Part shown: positions 27,592-39,500 of the stretch, piece by piece
Numbering within the stretch: position 1 is the stretch's first letter
Layout: every line of letters starts with the position of its first letter
Notes under the pieces: model-generated
What the model saw: only the letters and a program-made list of their open reading frames with translations
Databases searched by the model: none
Told to the model about the DNA's origin: nothing
Position numbers and translations under genes: made by a program
From: Pratylenchus scribneri
Taxonomy: Eukaryota > Nematoda > Chromadorea > Rhabditida > Pratylenchidae
Assembly (NCBI GenBank): GCA_030063045.1
Contig: JAQSEB010000001.1
Location: 930,001 to 994,000, forward strand
Reading direction: 5' to 3'
Length of the DNA: 64,000 nt

Positions 27592-30500
27592 TCAAATTTT
27601 TTGGGTTTGCACCGTTCGAATTGATGGTTGTTGGGTTTTTCTGCTGAATTGCCGAAACATCATTTGTGATTTCAAATGGCTGGCCGATGTGCTCCCTGCC
27701 CCGCCAGTGCCAGGCCCAAAAGTGACCATTCCCCGGAGGGAATGGCCTCCACCGCCGCCGCCCATTGAGCCACTGCCCTTTCCGTGCATTGGCTGCATAT
27801 CTTCGGTCCGTGTGCTTCGAGTGCTCATTCGACTGGCAGTGGAGAATTTCTTCTATGAATTAGGGGATTTATTGAATTAAATTGTTTTGAAATGTGCTTA
27901 AAATAGAGGTAAGAAAGTTTTATTACTGCCGATTAAGTGTATCTAGGTCATTTTTTGACCATAGTTCAATTAGGAAGGAGCTAATTTTGGAAGGCGATTT
28001 GCCATTTTAAAACTCTAAAATTCCTCTAAAAATGGCTTTATAATTTTTTGAAAATATAATTTATAAAAAAAATCGGCTTTTCCATAATAAATTCGGGTCC
28101 ATTACACTCAAAGGTATGAGGCTATTTGTAAGCCTAAATTTCATAAAATTAAAAATAGCTATTTTGTAGAGGACATTTTAGGCTTTCCAATGATATATCG
28201 CCTTCCAAAATTGGTTAATTCCTCGCTGAGATATGGGCCAAAAATGCATTAATTGATAGAGGGAAGAATAATGTTCCATCGATTTGCCATTGCCGGAGGC
28301 AAGAAAAATTTATTTTGATTTTTCCTTTCCTTCCATTTGCAATAAGCGGTACCGTATTGCCTTCTTCTCATTTATAGCCGGGGAAATAATCAAGTGCAAG
28401 AGGGAGGGGAACAGTTGAGAGTACCGTACAGTCTATTAACTATGGCATTAGTTATTGGCCCATATCTCAGCGAGGAATTAGTCAATTTTGGAAAGCGATA
28501 TAACAATCGATAGCCAAAAGTGTCCTCTACAAAGTGGCCTTTATTAAATTTTATTATGAAATCTATAATTATAAAAAACTTCATGTCTTTGAATTTAATA
28601 AATCCAAATTATCCAAATTTTTTTGAGGATAAGGCTTTCGATTGACATATCTCCTTCTTGAATTGAGTACTTCCCTGTTGAGCTATGGCCAAAAGAATGT
28701 ATTGAAATGTTCTGTTTCAGCTAAAATAAAGGCAAAAAAAGACACCTGGCTGACCAATGAAATTCGCCTTCCAATCCAATGGGCCAAAATGAGGGCAAAT
28801 AATGCGAGGAAGACGAAGAAAAGTGCCGAAATGATTGCCCATGATGGAATTTGATTGGATTTTGGATGGTGGGACATTGGTGACGAAGGGGAAATGCCGG
28901 AAATTATGATGGCCGTCTTTGGGGTGAATGAAGAATCCAACGGCAATTTGGGATTAACCAATTTGAGGGCACGACCCAATTGATCTATTTTTGAAAATTA
29001 AAATAATTTAATGAAAGGATAAAGTGGAAAACCGAGAAGAATTTCAAATGGACTGGCCCCAACATGGTAGACCTTTTCCACCTGGGACAGATCACGGAAT
29101 TGGGCCAAATTTCGTCTTCATTGGGGAAGAGGAGAATATTTTTATACTTTTAGCGGAAACCACCTGAATATTCGAACAATGAATGGATTCCTTGTTTCCG
29201 CCTCCTCGCCCCATCGATCAATGTAAAGGATCAACTTAAGTGGATTTTATTGTCAATTCAATACGGCCATTTCAGTATCTGGGCCATTCTTTTGGCCATA
29301 ACTAATCCAGGGAAGGCGAGATATACTATTGGAAAACCCAAAATATCCTCCTATAAAGTGGCTTTATTAAATTCTTAAATTTTAAGTTTTAAAGAAAGTT
29401 ATCTCTCTTGTTTTGTGCATAATAAATCCGAAAATGCGTGTACTTTTCAAAAAATTATAATAGCCACTTTTTAGAGGAGATTTAAGGCTTTAAAAAGGTA
29501 TAAAACCTTCCTGAATTGATTTTATCCTCGCTGAGTTATAGACCAAAAAAAATTATCCAGATTAGTGAAATGTGCTGTTCGAATCCAATGAAAAACTGAA
29601 CTAAATCTGGATCGCAACGTTCCCTGCTTTTTGAATTGCCAATCACCCGGTCCAATGCCAATCTCCCAAATTGTCCGGCCAATGAGGCAAATTCATTCGT
29701 TGTTGTTATTCCCCTTTTTCGTCTCCATTTCATTTCTGTGCTGAATTCTGCTTCCCAATTTTGCCTTCCTTTTTCTTCCATTGTGCATTTTCGGATTCTT
29801 AATATTTATTAGAATATTCCCCACATTCACCCCCAAAATTTACCCTTCAATGTTGACATTTTGGACGAGTAAAGTAAGAGCCTTTAGGGAAATATTAAAA
29901 ATCAAAAATGGCAAAAACAGGATGTTTCCGTAACACAATTTCAGTACCTAACAAAGATATTGTTTTGAGACATAGCTCAATGAGGAAACTACCATTTCGG
30001 GAAGGCAATATGCCACTTGAAAGTCCTTGACTTTCTTTACAAAATGGCTTACATTTTCCAAAAATTTAGGGCACTTTTTAGAAAAGTGGCTTTTCTTCCA
30101 AAAATTCATTTATTAACTCTAAGATGTAGCAATTTTCTTAAAATTGAAATTCATTAAAATTAAAAATAGTCACATTGTAGAGGATACTTTGAGCTTTAAA
30201 ATGGCATATTGCCCTCCTAATTTTACTATCATCTCGCTGAGATATAAACAAAAGAATGGCTCAGATACTGAAATGGCGGTACTGAAAGTTCCCACTCATC
30301 GAAAAATGGGCATGTTTACCCTGATTTTGCCATTTTGACGATCCTTTTGGGCGCAGGGACGGGAAAGACAAAGGCAACCAGTCAAATTATGATTGGGCCA
30401 AAGACGGCGATCTGCGCACAAAAGAGGAGGGAAATGGTCAAAATGGAATAAAATGGACCAATTAATTCGGCCTCGGTTCGGGAAAGAATGCCACCGGGAT

Positions 30501-30654
30501 CACAAATGAATGGGACTTGATGATAGGGAAATTGGCAAAATGGAATTAATTTTGATGGCGCCGAGGGCAATTGGCACGGGGAATTGAAGGAGGCCAATGA
30601 GGCGGAGGATAGAAGAATGAAGAAGACAATTCGAAACGGCGAAAAAATGATCAT
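27592..30654 (-). CDS. TPM-domain single-pass membrane protein, MOLO-1-like
   Basis: In C. elegans MOLO-1 carries an extracellular TPM domain and modulates levamisole-type acetylcholine receptors; membership here is inferred from domain layout. Exon 1 (30459-30654) encodes a signal peptide (MIIFSPFRIVFFILLSSASL) and the entry motif PFICDPGGILSRTEAEL. The next exon ends at 29602 after RERCDPDL; its 5' border is uncertain (about 29780) and a small exon may be missing. Then 29164-29234 (LILYIDRWGEEAE, the Asp-rich TPM strand), 29033-29115, 28755-28984 with a transmembrane helix (WAIISALFFVFLALFALIL) followed by Arg-Arg, and 27592-27852, a Gly/Ser/Thr-rich cytoplasmic tail with GGGGGG. The acceptor CCTTTTAG lies 2 bp before ATG 30654. 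Introns hold four family A elements. It could be another TPM paralogue rather than MOLO-1. Confidence 0.68.
27924..28256. repeat. Family A palindromic element
   Basis: First of two copies in the last intron (27853-28754) of the TPM-domain gene. Confidence 0.8.
28415..28712. repeat. Family A palindromic element
   Basis: Second copy in that intron, starting GAGAGTACCGTACAG; the loop is shortened. Confidence 0.78.
29262..29575. repeat. Family A palindromic element
   Basis: Takes up nearly all of the intron 29235-29601; almost no other intron sequence remains on either side. Confidence 0.8.
29938..30290. repeat. Family A palindromic element
   Basis: In the long first intron of the TPM-domain gene; ends GGCGGTACTGAAAG. 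Confidence 0.8.
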
Positions 30655-30713
30655 TTCTAAAAGGGAAAATGGAGGCAAATATTTAGTTGATTTAAATGGG
30701 GGCTAAAAGCGGC

Positions 30714-31056
30714 GATTGACTACCTAAATTGACCTTTGGCCTATAACTCAACGAGGCAGTAACCAATATAAGAAGGCTATATGTCATTTGAAAGTCCTAA
30801 AGTAGTCAAAAAAAGTGGCTATAAAATTTTAATAAATTTCACCTTTCTAATTTACTTATTCATATTTGAATATGATAACCCGAATTTCTATAAAAAAAAG
30901 TCGGTTATTATTCAAGTTATTTTAATTTAAAAAAAATAAGTAAGCCACTTTTAACAGGATACTTTGGGCTTCCAAATGATATATTGCCTTCCTAAATTGA
31001 TTGCTTCCTTGTTGAGATATGGCCAAATAAATACCCAGGTAACAGATCAGCGGTAC
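30714..31056. repeat. Family A palindromic element
   Basis: Begins immediately upstream of the TPM-domain gene start; ends with CAGCGGTACCCAT. Confidence 0.8.
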
Positions 31057-31751
31057 CCATACCCAGTTGCCATGTTTCTTGGTTGGTTGGTTGGAACTTG
31101 GAACAGAGGAAGGGGAAAGAAGATGAAAAATTCATCTGCCGGGTGGTTCGACATTTACAATTAGTCATTTACAATTAACAATTCATATTCCCCCCTTCTT
31201 CTTGGAGTTCCTTCGTTAATAACAAATGAGGGGGTTGAATGGGGGACGATAAAAGTGCCATGGCGATAGAATATAAGGAGGAGGTGGGGGAGGAATGGAC
31301 GAATGAATGCGCAAAAGAATTGGAATTAAAAATTGGATTAGAAGAAGAATCTTCATTTTGGAAAGCCCAAAATTATTTGGGGCCAGCAGGCATTTTTGAA
31401 GGGATAAAAAGAAGGAAGAAAAAAGGAAGATTGGCAACCAAAAATTGGGTTTTCCCCGAGGGAAAATGGGGGACATTTGAGCATTTTTGCTGCTTATTTG
31501 GAATGCAAAACTCGTAATTTGATTTCCCAAAAGGAAGGCAGTGAAATATGTTTGGCCTTTTTGGTCGCTTGGGGCGATTTGTGCGGCGAATGAATGAAGG
31601 AAAAAGAGGAAATGGGAGGCCATTTTGAATATTCAATGTGGCCAATCTCCGGTGGCAATGTCCTAACTTGGCCATAACCAACCGAAAAGGAACAAACGAT
31701 GAATGAATTGGGTTGAAGAAAATGCAAACAAACCGAAATTGGGGGAAATTG

Positions 31752-32115
31752 AGGTACGAAACAGGGCGATTGGGTAACAGACTGTTTTTCTTGGCATATA
31801 GCTTAACAAGGAAGTAAACAAATTTGAGAAGGCAATATATCAGTTTAAAGCATTAAATGTACTCTTAAAAATGGCCTTAAATGATTTTAAAAATTAAAAG
31901 GAAAAATTAAAATAATAGTAAAATAAGCGGCTTTTTCTCCTAGAAATATGGGTTATATACTCGAATAAAAATAACTAAATTAAAATGGTGAAATTCATAA
32001 TAATTTTAATAACAATTTTTGGTCTACATTTTAGGGCTTTCAAAAGGCATATCGCCTTCTTAGATTGGTTATTGCCTCATTCAGATATGAGCCAAAAAAC
32101 TGATGTAAATTAATC
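31752..32115. repeat. Family A palindromic element
   Basis: Full copy; left TAGCTTAACAAGGAAG, right CATATCGCCTTCTTAG. Confidence 0.8.
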
Positions 32116-32139
32116 GTGCAAAATATTGAGTTTATTATT

Positions 32140-32295
32140 TTCAAAGACATGTAAATTTTTTGTAAATTTGGAATAATAAAATTTAAAATAGGCCACTTTT
32201 TAGTGGACATTTAGGACTTCCAAATGGTATATCGCCTTCCCAAATTGGTTAATGCCTCGCTGAGATATGATCGAAGGTATTCAAAATTCAAATAT
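32140..32295. repeat. Family A element, right half
   Basis: Only a right arm (TAGGCCACTTTTTAGTGGAC through GCCTCGCTGAGATATG), about 25 bp after the previous copy and probably nested or a partial duplication. Confidence 0.75.
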
Positions 32296-32949
32296 TCATT
32301 CTACTCGTGGTTTTGATTTTGTTGCCGCTGGTTGGATCAAAAAATGGCAATGAATTTTGGGCATGGGAATATGAACACTGTTACCTTTTACAAATAAAGT
32401 TGGTGGATTCTGTGTTCGTCGCGACTTTTGACCACCACCAAAAAATTTCCCCTCGGGGGATATATCAAATTACTGCTGGCTAGCCAGAGGTTCCCATTTA
32501 GTAAATTCCCTATTTCTTTTGTTCTTTGCCTTTTCCCTTCCTACCAAAAAAAATAATAAAATTAGACCAAAATTTGTGATAATTTCCATTTTCATCGCCT
32601 TTTCTAATAAAAATATTTTTGCTAGGATTAAGCTTAACGATTTTGTATTTTCAGTCCATTTGCAAAGAATAAATTGCGGCTAAACCAATTTTTCCGCAGC
32701 ACATCTTCTTTTGTTTCTTTTTTGTTAATGTTTTTGCCGCCGATCTGCCGCCCACATTTTCCATTCATTTCATTCCATTCATTGCTGCCAGCCGCCATCT
32801 TTTTCCCCATTTCCTTTTCCCCTTTTAAATCGATTGTTCACATTCCCACTCTCGAGAATAACTTTTTCTCATCGCTTTTGAATTGTGATTTGTTCATCCA
32901 AATTTGGAAAGAAAAATTGAAAACAAGGCGAAATGGTTTCGAGTAGAGG

Positions 32950-33290
32950 ACATTTCAGAACTTGGGCCATCCTTTTGGTCCATATCTCATCGAGGCAATA
33001 ACCTAACCAATCTCGGAAGGCGACATGCCATTTTAAAGCCCAAAGTATCCTCTAAAAAGTGGCTTTAAATGTTTCATGAAATTTCAAACTTTAAAAAAGG
33101 CTACATGTCTTTGAGTTTAATAAACCCGACTTTTTGAGAAAAAGACATTTTTCTAATAGAGGTATTTAATTTTTTTAAAAATCTTAGTCTACTTTTTAGA
33201 GGACATTTGGGCTTTAAAATAGCATACTGCCTTCCTGAATTGGTTGCTTCCTTATTAAGCTATAGCCAAAAAATAGCCTATGATAATGAA
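32950..33290. repeat. Family A palindromic element
   Basis: Full copy ending about 290 bp before the E-Syt start codon, so within its likely promoter. Confidence 0.8.
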
Positions 33291-33583
33291 GCCCTGTTCG
33301 ATGAGTTCAAATTGTTGATGAGAAAATGCACAATGTGCACATTTGTTGGCCCTATTCCCATTTTATTCAAGGATGAATTCTCATCGACCAATATTCCTCT
33401 TCATTCCGCTGATTCATTCCCTTTTCCCCTTTTCACCTTAAAAGAAAACAAATTTTTGTTCACCAATTCAACCAAAAATGGAATTCACATTTTCACTCCA
33501 TTTCCCACTATCCCCTCAATTTTTATTTCCTTTTTTCAGTTCAATCTCCGGCCACTCTTCGCCATCACCGCCGCCGGGGCAAT

Positions 33584-36500
33584 ATGTCCTCGTCCTCTCG
33601 CATTTCTGCGCAACAGAAAGGTTCGTGTTTTCGTGTTTTCCTTTCATTCCTCTCAATAATAAAATGTCCCAATAAATTTTTTATATTTCCCTCATAAAGT
33701 TTAGTCTCGGGCCAAAAATTGCTGAAAGTCCCTAAAGGGAGGAGCCAACCAATCGATTTTCCCCTTTTATTATGTCCACCACACCTGGCCATATGCCTTC
33801 CTCCCTTTTTTTGCTGTCCTCCTTTTTCCCACATTGCCAATTCCAAATTTCCTCTCAAACCCCCTAGGAACGGGGAATATTGAAAATCCGAAAAGATTGT
33901 AACAGTTTAAAAGTTTATCCTAACCAGCAGCTCTATCCAATTTTGCGTATATGGTTTGTGAATGTAGGATAAACACTTAAACCATCTTAATTCTTTTGTT
34001 GTTACTCTTTTTCATCAAATTAAATAAAATCCCAATTTTAGAGCGACTGCCAGCTGAATTGGAAATGAGCTGGGCCAATTATTTGATCCCGGTGGTCACA
34101 TCTTCTGCGTTGATGTTTTCCTGTTGGCTTGTGGGCCATTATCAATTCTCACTTCTTTGGATTTTTCTCTTCGTCGGCCTTTATGTGCTCAAAACGCGCA
34201 CTTGGATTCGACGGGAACAAAAGAGGATTAGCCTTCGGAATATGATAATCTAAGAAGGCGATATGCCATTTAAAATCCATAATAATCCTCTGAAAAGTGG
34301 CTTTATTAATTTTTTTTTTAAAATTAAGACAATTTGTAAACAGAAGGCATATTTCCCCAAAATAAAGGTTCATAAAACACAAAGTTATGAAGCCTTTTAA
34401 ATGTTGAATTTCATAAAATTTAAAGTAGGCCACTCTGTAGAGGCGATTTTGGGCCTTCCATTTCCATTAGTATATCGCCTCCCCAGATTGGTTAACGCCT
34501 CGCTGAGATAAGTGCCAAGAATGAAAGACAAATATATTGAAATGGATAGACACTTAAATTTAAATACCAAATAAATAATAAATATGCGAGATTAAATAAA
34601 CCATTCGAATATGATTGAATAGAGGATTTTTTGCTCTTTAAAATGGTATCAAAATCATCATAAATGGGTTTATTTGAGATAAATAATGAGAATTTATAAA
34701 TACGGTCTAAAGCAAATGGAAATGCCCAGGGGATCAATCATCGCAAAGCAAAGGGAAATAAAAGAAATGAAAATCTATCATAATGATGTTCCTTCTTTTC
34801 TGATGTTCCTTCTTTTCCAACAAACGATATCGTACTTTTCTTCAAATTTATTAATAACTGATAGAAATAAAGATTACAATAATAATAGTGTTCATTCCAT
34901 TCCTAACAAATGGGACAGTTCACAGTTGATAAAAAGGAGAAATTAATCATAGAAACAGATGGAATTAAAACAGGCGGAATTATTCTATGTTCGACAGGCG
35001 GAATTATTCTAAGTTCTTCAGGCGGAATTATTCTTAAAAACAGGCGGAATTATTCTAAGTTCGCCAGGCGGAATTATCCTATGTTCGCCAGGCGGAATTA
35101 TTCTAAGTTCTTCAGGCGGAATTATTCTTAAAAACAGGCGGAATTATTCTAAGTTCTTCAGGCGGAATTATTCTTAAAAACAGGCGGAATTATTCTATGT
35201 TCGTCAGGCGGAATTATTCTTAAAAACAGGCGGAATTATTCTAAGTTCGCCAGGCGGAATTATTCTATGTTCGCCAGGCGGAATTAAAACAGGCGGAATT
35301 ATTCTATGTTCGCCAGGCGGAATTAAAACAGGCGGAATTATTCTAAGTTCGCCAGGCGGAATTATTCTAAGTTCCAGGCGGAATTATTCTAATTTTGCCA
35401 AGTGGAATTATTCTAAGTTCGCCAGGCGGAATTAAAACAGGCGGAATTATTCTAAGTTCGCCAGGCGGAATTATTCTAAGTTCCAGGCGGAATTATTCTA
35501 AGTTCGTCAGGCGGAATTATTCTAAGTTCGCCAAGCGGAATTAAAACAGGCGGAATTATTCTAAGTTCGCCAGGCGGAATTATTCTAAGTTCCAGGCGGA
35601 ATTATTCTAAGTTCGTCAGGCGGAATTATTCTAAGTTCGCCAAGCGGAATTAAAACAGGCGGAATTATTCTAAGTTCGCCAGGCGGAATTAAAACAGGCG
35701 GAATTATTCTAAGTTCGCCAGGCGGAATTATTCTAAGTTCACCAGGCAGAATTATTCTAAGTTCGCCAGGCGGAATTAAAACTTAGTCAAACAGAATTAA
35801 AACAGGCGGATTTATTTTTAAATCATTGATTTACCATTCGAAAGCCTAAACTATCCTCTCCTCTACAATTTGGTTTTTTTTTAATTTTTGAATCTAGCTT
35901 TAAAGAAATTTACACATTTTAATGTAATAAACGATAAACCCAACTTTTATGAGAAAAATCCACTTATTTTATAAATTGTATTAAGTTTTCAAGAATTAGA
36001 AAAGCTACTTTTTAAAAGATATAACATATAATTCTCATTCAATTGCCCTCTATCTAAATTATAAATATTTGGTTGTTTAACAGATTATCCAACAACTTTG
36101 GCCCTACATTGGCGAATACACAAAAATATTCCTGCATGAATTCATTGAGCCACAAATTCGAGCACAAATGCCCTCTCCATTTAAATCATTCAAATTTGTC
36201 TCCGTCGATATGGGCGACATACCTTTTAGGGTGGTCAGTGAAAGGGCAATGAAAAGGGGATCAATTCAACTAAAAACAAAAGGGTGGCCTCAAAGTATAT
36301 ACACAGAATGTTGGCCGTGACAAAGTGATCATGGATATGGATGTGGTCTATGCTGGTGATGCCGAATTTGTGGTCCAAGCCTGCGGCTTCCGAGGAGGCC
36401 TTAACCAATTGGTGGTGGGTGTAAATTTTCCATTTTCATTATGTCCACTTCTTTCCTTTTCCATCCACTACAGTTAACCGGCAAATTGCGCACCATTCTC

Positions 36501-39500
36501 CAACCCCTACTCCCACATCCGCCAATGTAAAATATTAAATTATTTTTGAATATTCTATGCCCATTATTAGGGTTGGCGGCGTAGCCGGTGCCTTCATTGA
36601 ATTGCCGAAATTCGATTTCAATTTGACGGGCATGGGCGAATTTGTCCAATTGCCTGGCCTCATTGATGCAATTCGTTCGGTTGTGAATGCTCAAATGGCA
36701 AATTTGGCCGTTTTGCCCAACAAAATTGTTGTGCCGTTGGCACCACATGTCGATGTTTCACGGCTTTATTTTCCCGAACCAGATGTACGGAGAATTCCTT
36801 TTACTGTTCCATTTTCCCCTTTTTTGATTGAAGGGCGTGATCCGATTGAAGTTGATTGAGGCAATGAATTTGGAGAATAAAGATTGGAATTTCATAAAAA
36901 AGGACATTTCGGATCCATATTGTGAAGTGCAAGGCAAATTCATCTAATTCAAATAGTTCAAATTCAAAATTCCACACAGTTGGTTCACAAATATTCCGCA
37001 CCAAAGTGATCAACAACAATTTGAATCCAATTTTCAATGAATGTTTTGGTTGGTAAAAAGCGAATATATTTTTTGAATGAATTCAAAAAACAGAGGCCAT
37101 TGTGGACCAAGCATCGGGGCAAAAATTGCGCATTGAACTATTCGACAAGGATACGGCTGGGGCAGATGAGGAACTTGGCAGATTGGTTGGAAATTTATTC
37201 GAATAAAATGAATGGAAAATTCCTAGGCCATTCCCTTGGACATTGTCAGGCAAACAGGCGAAATTGAAAAGGTGGCAAAGAATGGCATTTTAATTTTGAA
37301 TATTTTTTGTTAAAGTGGTACCATTTGGAAGGATGCAAACATGGTGAATTGAGGCTGAAAATTTGTTGGCTGGATTTAAGCGCGAATGTGGCCAATTCAA
37401 GCAGAGAAGACCATCAATGGGAGAATGAATGGATGAATGTGGACAAGCAAATGCATTCCGCATTGTTGATGGTCTACGTCGATTCAATCACCAATCTTCC
37501 CGTATGCAAAACACAATTCTGATGCTTGTCTAATATTTATTATTCTACATTGTCGAATACCATCAAATTCACTCCTATAATTTTCCTAGAAATAAGACTT
37601 CTTCAAATCGCCAATGAATAACTGGGCCATTCTTTTGACACTTATTAGATCAGCAAGGAAGCAGCCAATTTGGGAAGGCAATGTGCCATTTAAAAGCTCA
37701 TATTGTCCTCTATAAAGTGGCTTATTTACAAATTTGTGAATAATCAAAACAATTTTAAGATAATCGGATTTCCCCAAACAATTCTAAATTGAGTTTAATA
37801 CACAGGGTATACTTTTGACTTTCAAATGGTATAACGCCATCCCAGATTGGCTATTGCCCTCGTTGAGCAATAGATCTATAAAGAATGATAGGTACTGAAA
37901 TGGCCATAGAGAAACGTCATCTACCCTTTTCAGGCTTTGGGTTTGGTCAACAATAAAAATTATTCTCTAGATAAGCATCTTCATATGATTATTTTAAGGC
38001 GATAAGATTGGCCTAAAGTTGCCCTATGATTGATTAAGAAGATCTCCAAATAATGGGATGTTAAAAAATCTGGAATAGAATAACACAAATTCCTAGGTAA
38101 TAGTTCGGTTTAAACCCCCCCCCCCTTTTTGAAAAAAAATAAAATTTAATTTTTGGCTTAAAAATGTCTATTTAGGGGTGAGGTCGGAGAATCCGAATCT
38201 GCCATCCATTTTGCCATATCTTACCATCTTGGTAACCTAATGCCAACTTTTACCAAGAAAAAGCAAAGGGGGGACCAAGGGCATTTTTGGTGAAAATTTT
38301 TGCCTAGTCAAATTATAGCTCATTTAACGCAGCTCGTCGAGCTGAATCGAATGATACCATTTTTATTGAATAATATTGCAATATAGACAAGTTAGAGGTC
38401 TAAATACCTTACTAAGAAAAATCATTCTTTTGGTTATAACTTGTCTATATTGCAATATTATTCAATAAAAATGGTATCATTCGATTCAGCTCGACGAGCT
38501 GCGTTAAATGAGCTATAATTTGACTAGGCAAAAATTTTCACCAAAAATGCCCTTGGTCCCCCTTTGCCTTTTCTTGGTAAAAGTTGGCATTAGGTTACCA
38601 AGATGGTAAGTTATGGCAAAATGGATGGCAGATTCGGATTCTCCGACCTCGAAAACCCCTAAATAGACATTTTTAAGCTAAAAATTAATTTTTATTTTTT
38701 TTCAAAAAAGGGGGGGTTTAAACCGAACTATTACCAAATCCTATTCTTCAATTTCATCAAATTTTGCAGTATCCAAAATCCAACTTGGAGCCTTCCCCAT
38801 TCGTTGAACTTTCAATGGGCAGAATCACGCAAAGAAGTCCGGTCAAGCCAAAAACTGTGAATCCCCTCTTCCAGGTAATCCATCCCACATTTTCACATTC
38901 ATTCCCTCCTCGCCCTAGAGTAAATTCAATTTCTTCGTCAAAAATCCCGAAGGGCAGCAAGAAGAATTACGGATTCGAGCAATTGATGAAGGAACGAGGA
39001 AAGAGATTGGGGAATTGCTAATTCCATTGGGCAATGTATTGCGTGAACCTGGGCTGGAATTCAATCAGCACACATTTTACCTTCAACACGGTGTCCATTC
39101 CTCACCAATTGTTTTGACAATTCGGCTTAGGGTTGGCATTGATACTTTTGGGCATTTTAATATTAAAAAAAATTGCAGTATTTTACAAGGCCAAAGAATT
39201 TGCTGGAAAACCATGGAAAAACATATGGGACTGGTAGACGAAAATGCCAACATAAAATTCATTTACAAAAACATTTTTAGCGGCTCATATTGAAAGAGGA
39301 GGATCAAATTTGGGAGCAGCAGATTCTACAGGAACGATGATGAAGGTGAATTTTTTTTGATGATGCCCTGGGGCCATAAAAATATTTTATGATACGCTTC
39401 AACTTGTCTCCTAACCAAGTCGTGATTTATAAATATTTCATCAAGTACTGAACCAATTTTGATAATTTTATTATCAAATTAAAGAGCAGACTTTTGGCTA

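Larger units (their letters stand above)
30655..33583. other. Divergent intergenic region, TPM-domain gene / E-Syt
   Basis: Four family A copies or halves account for about 1.2 kb. The rest is low-complexity: GA-rich 31250-31480 and CT-rich 32680-32830. Short open frames (31239-31517 plus, 31216-31623 minus, 32674-32946 plus) have no supporting motif or exon partner. Promoters of both flanking genes are expected here. Confidence 0.5.

Noticed and set aside
31216..31623. Minus-strand frame with a signal-peptide-like start as a secreted protein
   Set aside because: After the hydrophobic start the sequence is unstructured, with no Cys pattern, acceptor or exon partner.
34966..35825. Repeat/spacer look of the GGCGGAATTATT array as CRISPR-like
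   Set aside because: Spacers are a handful of recurring short words, not unique sequences; it is a minisatellite.
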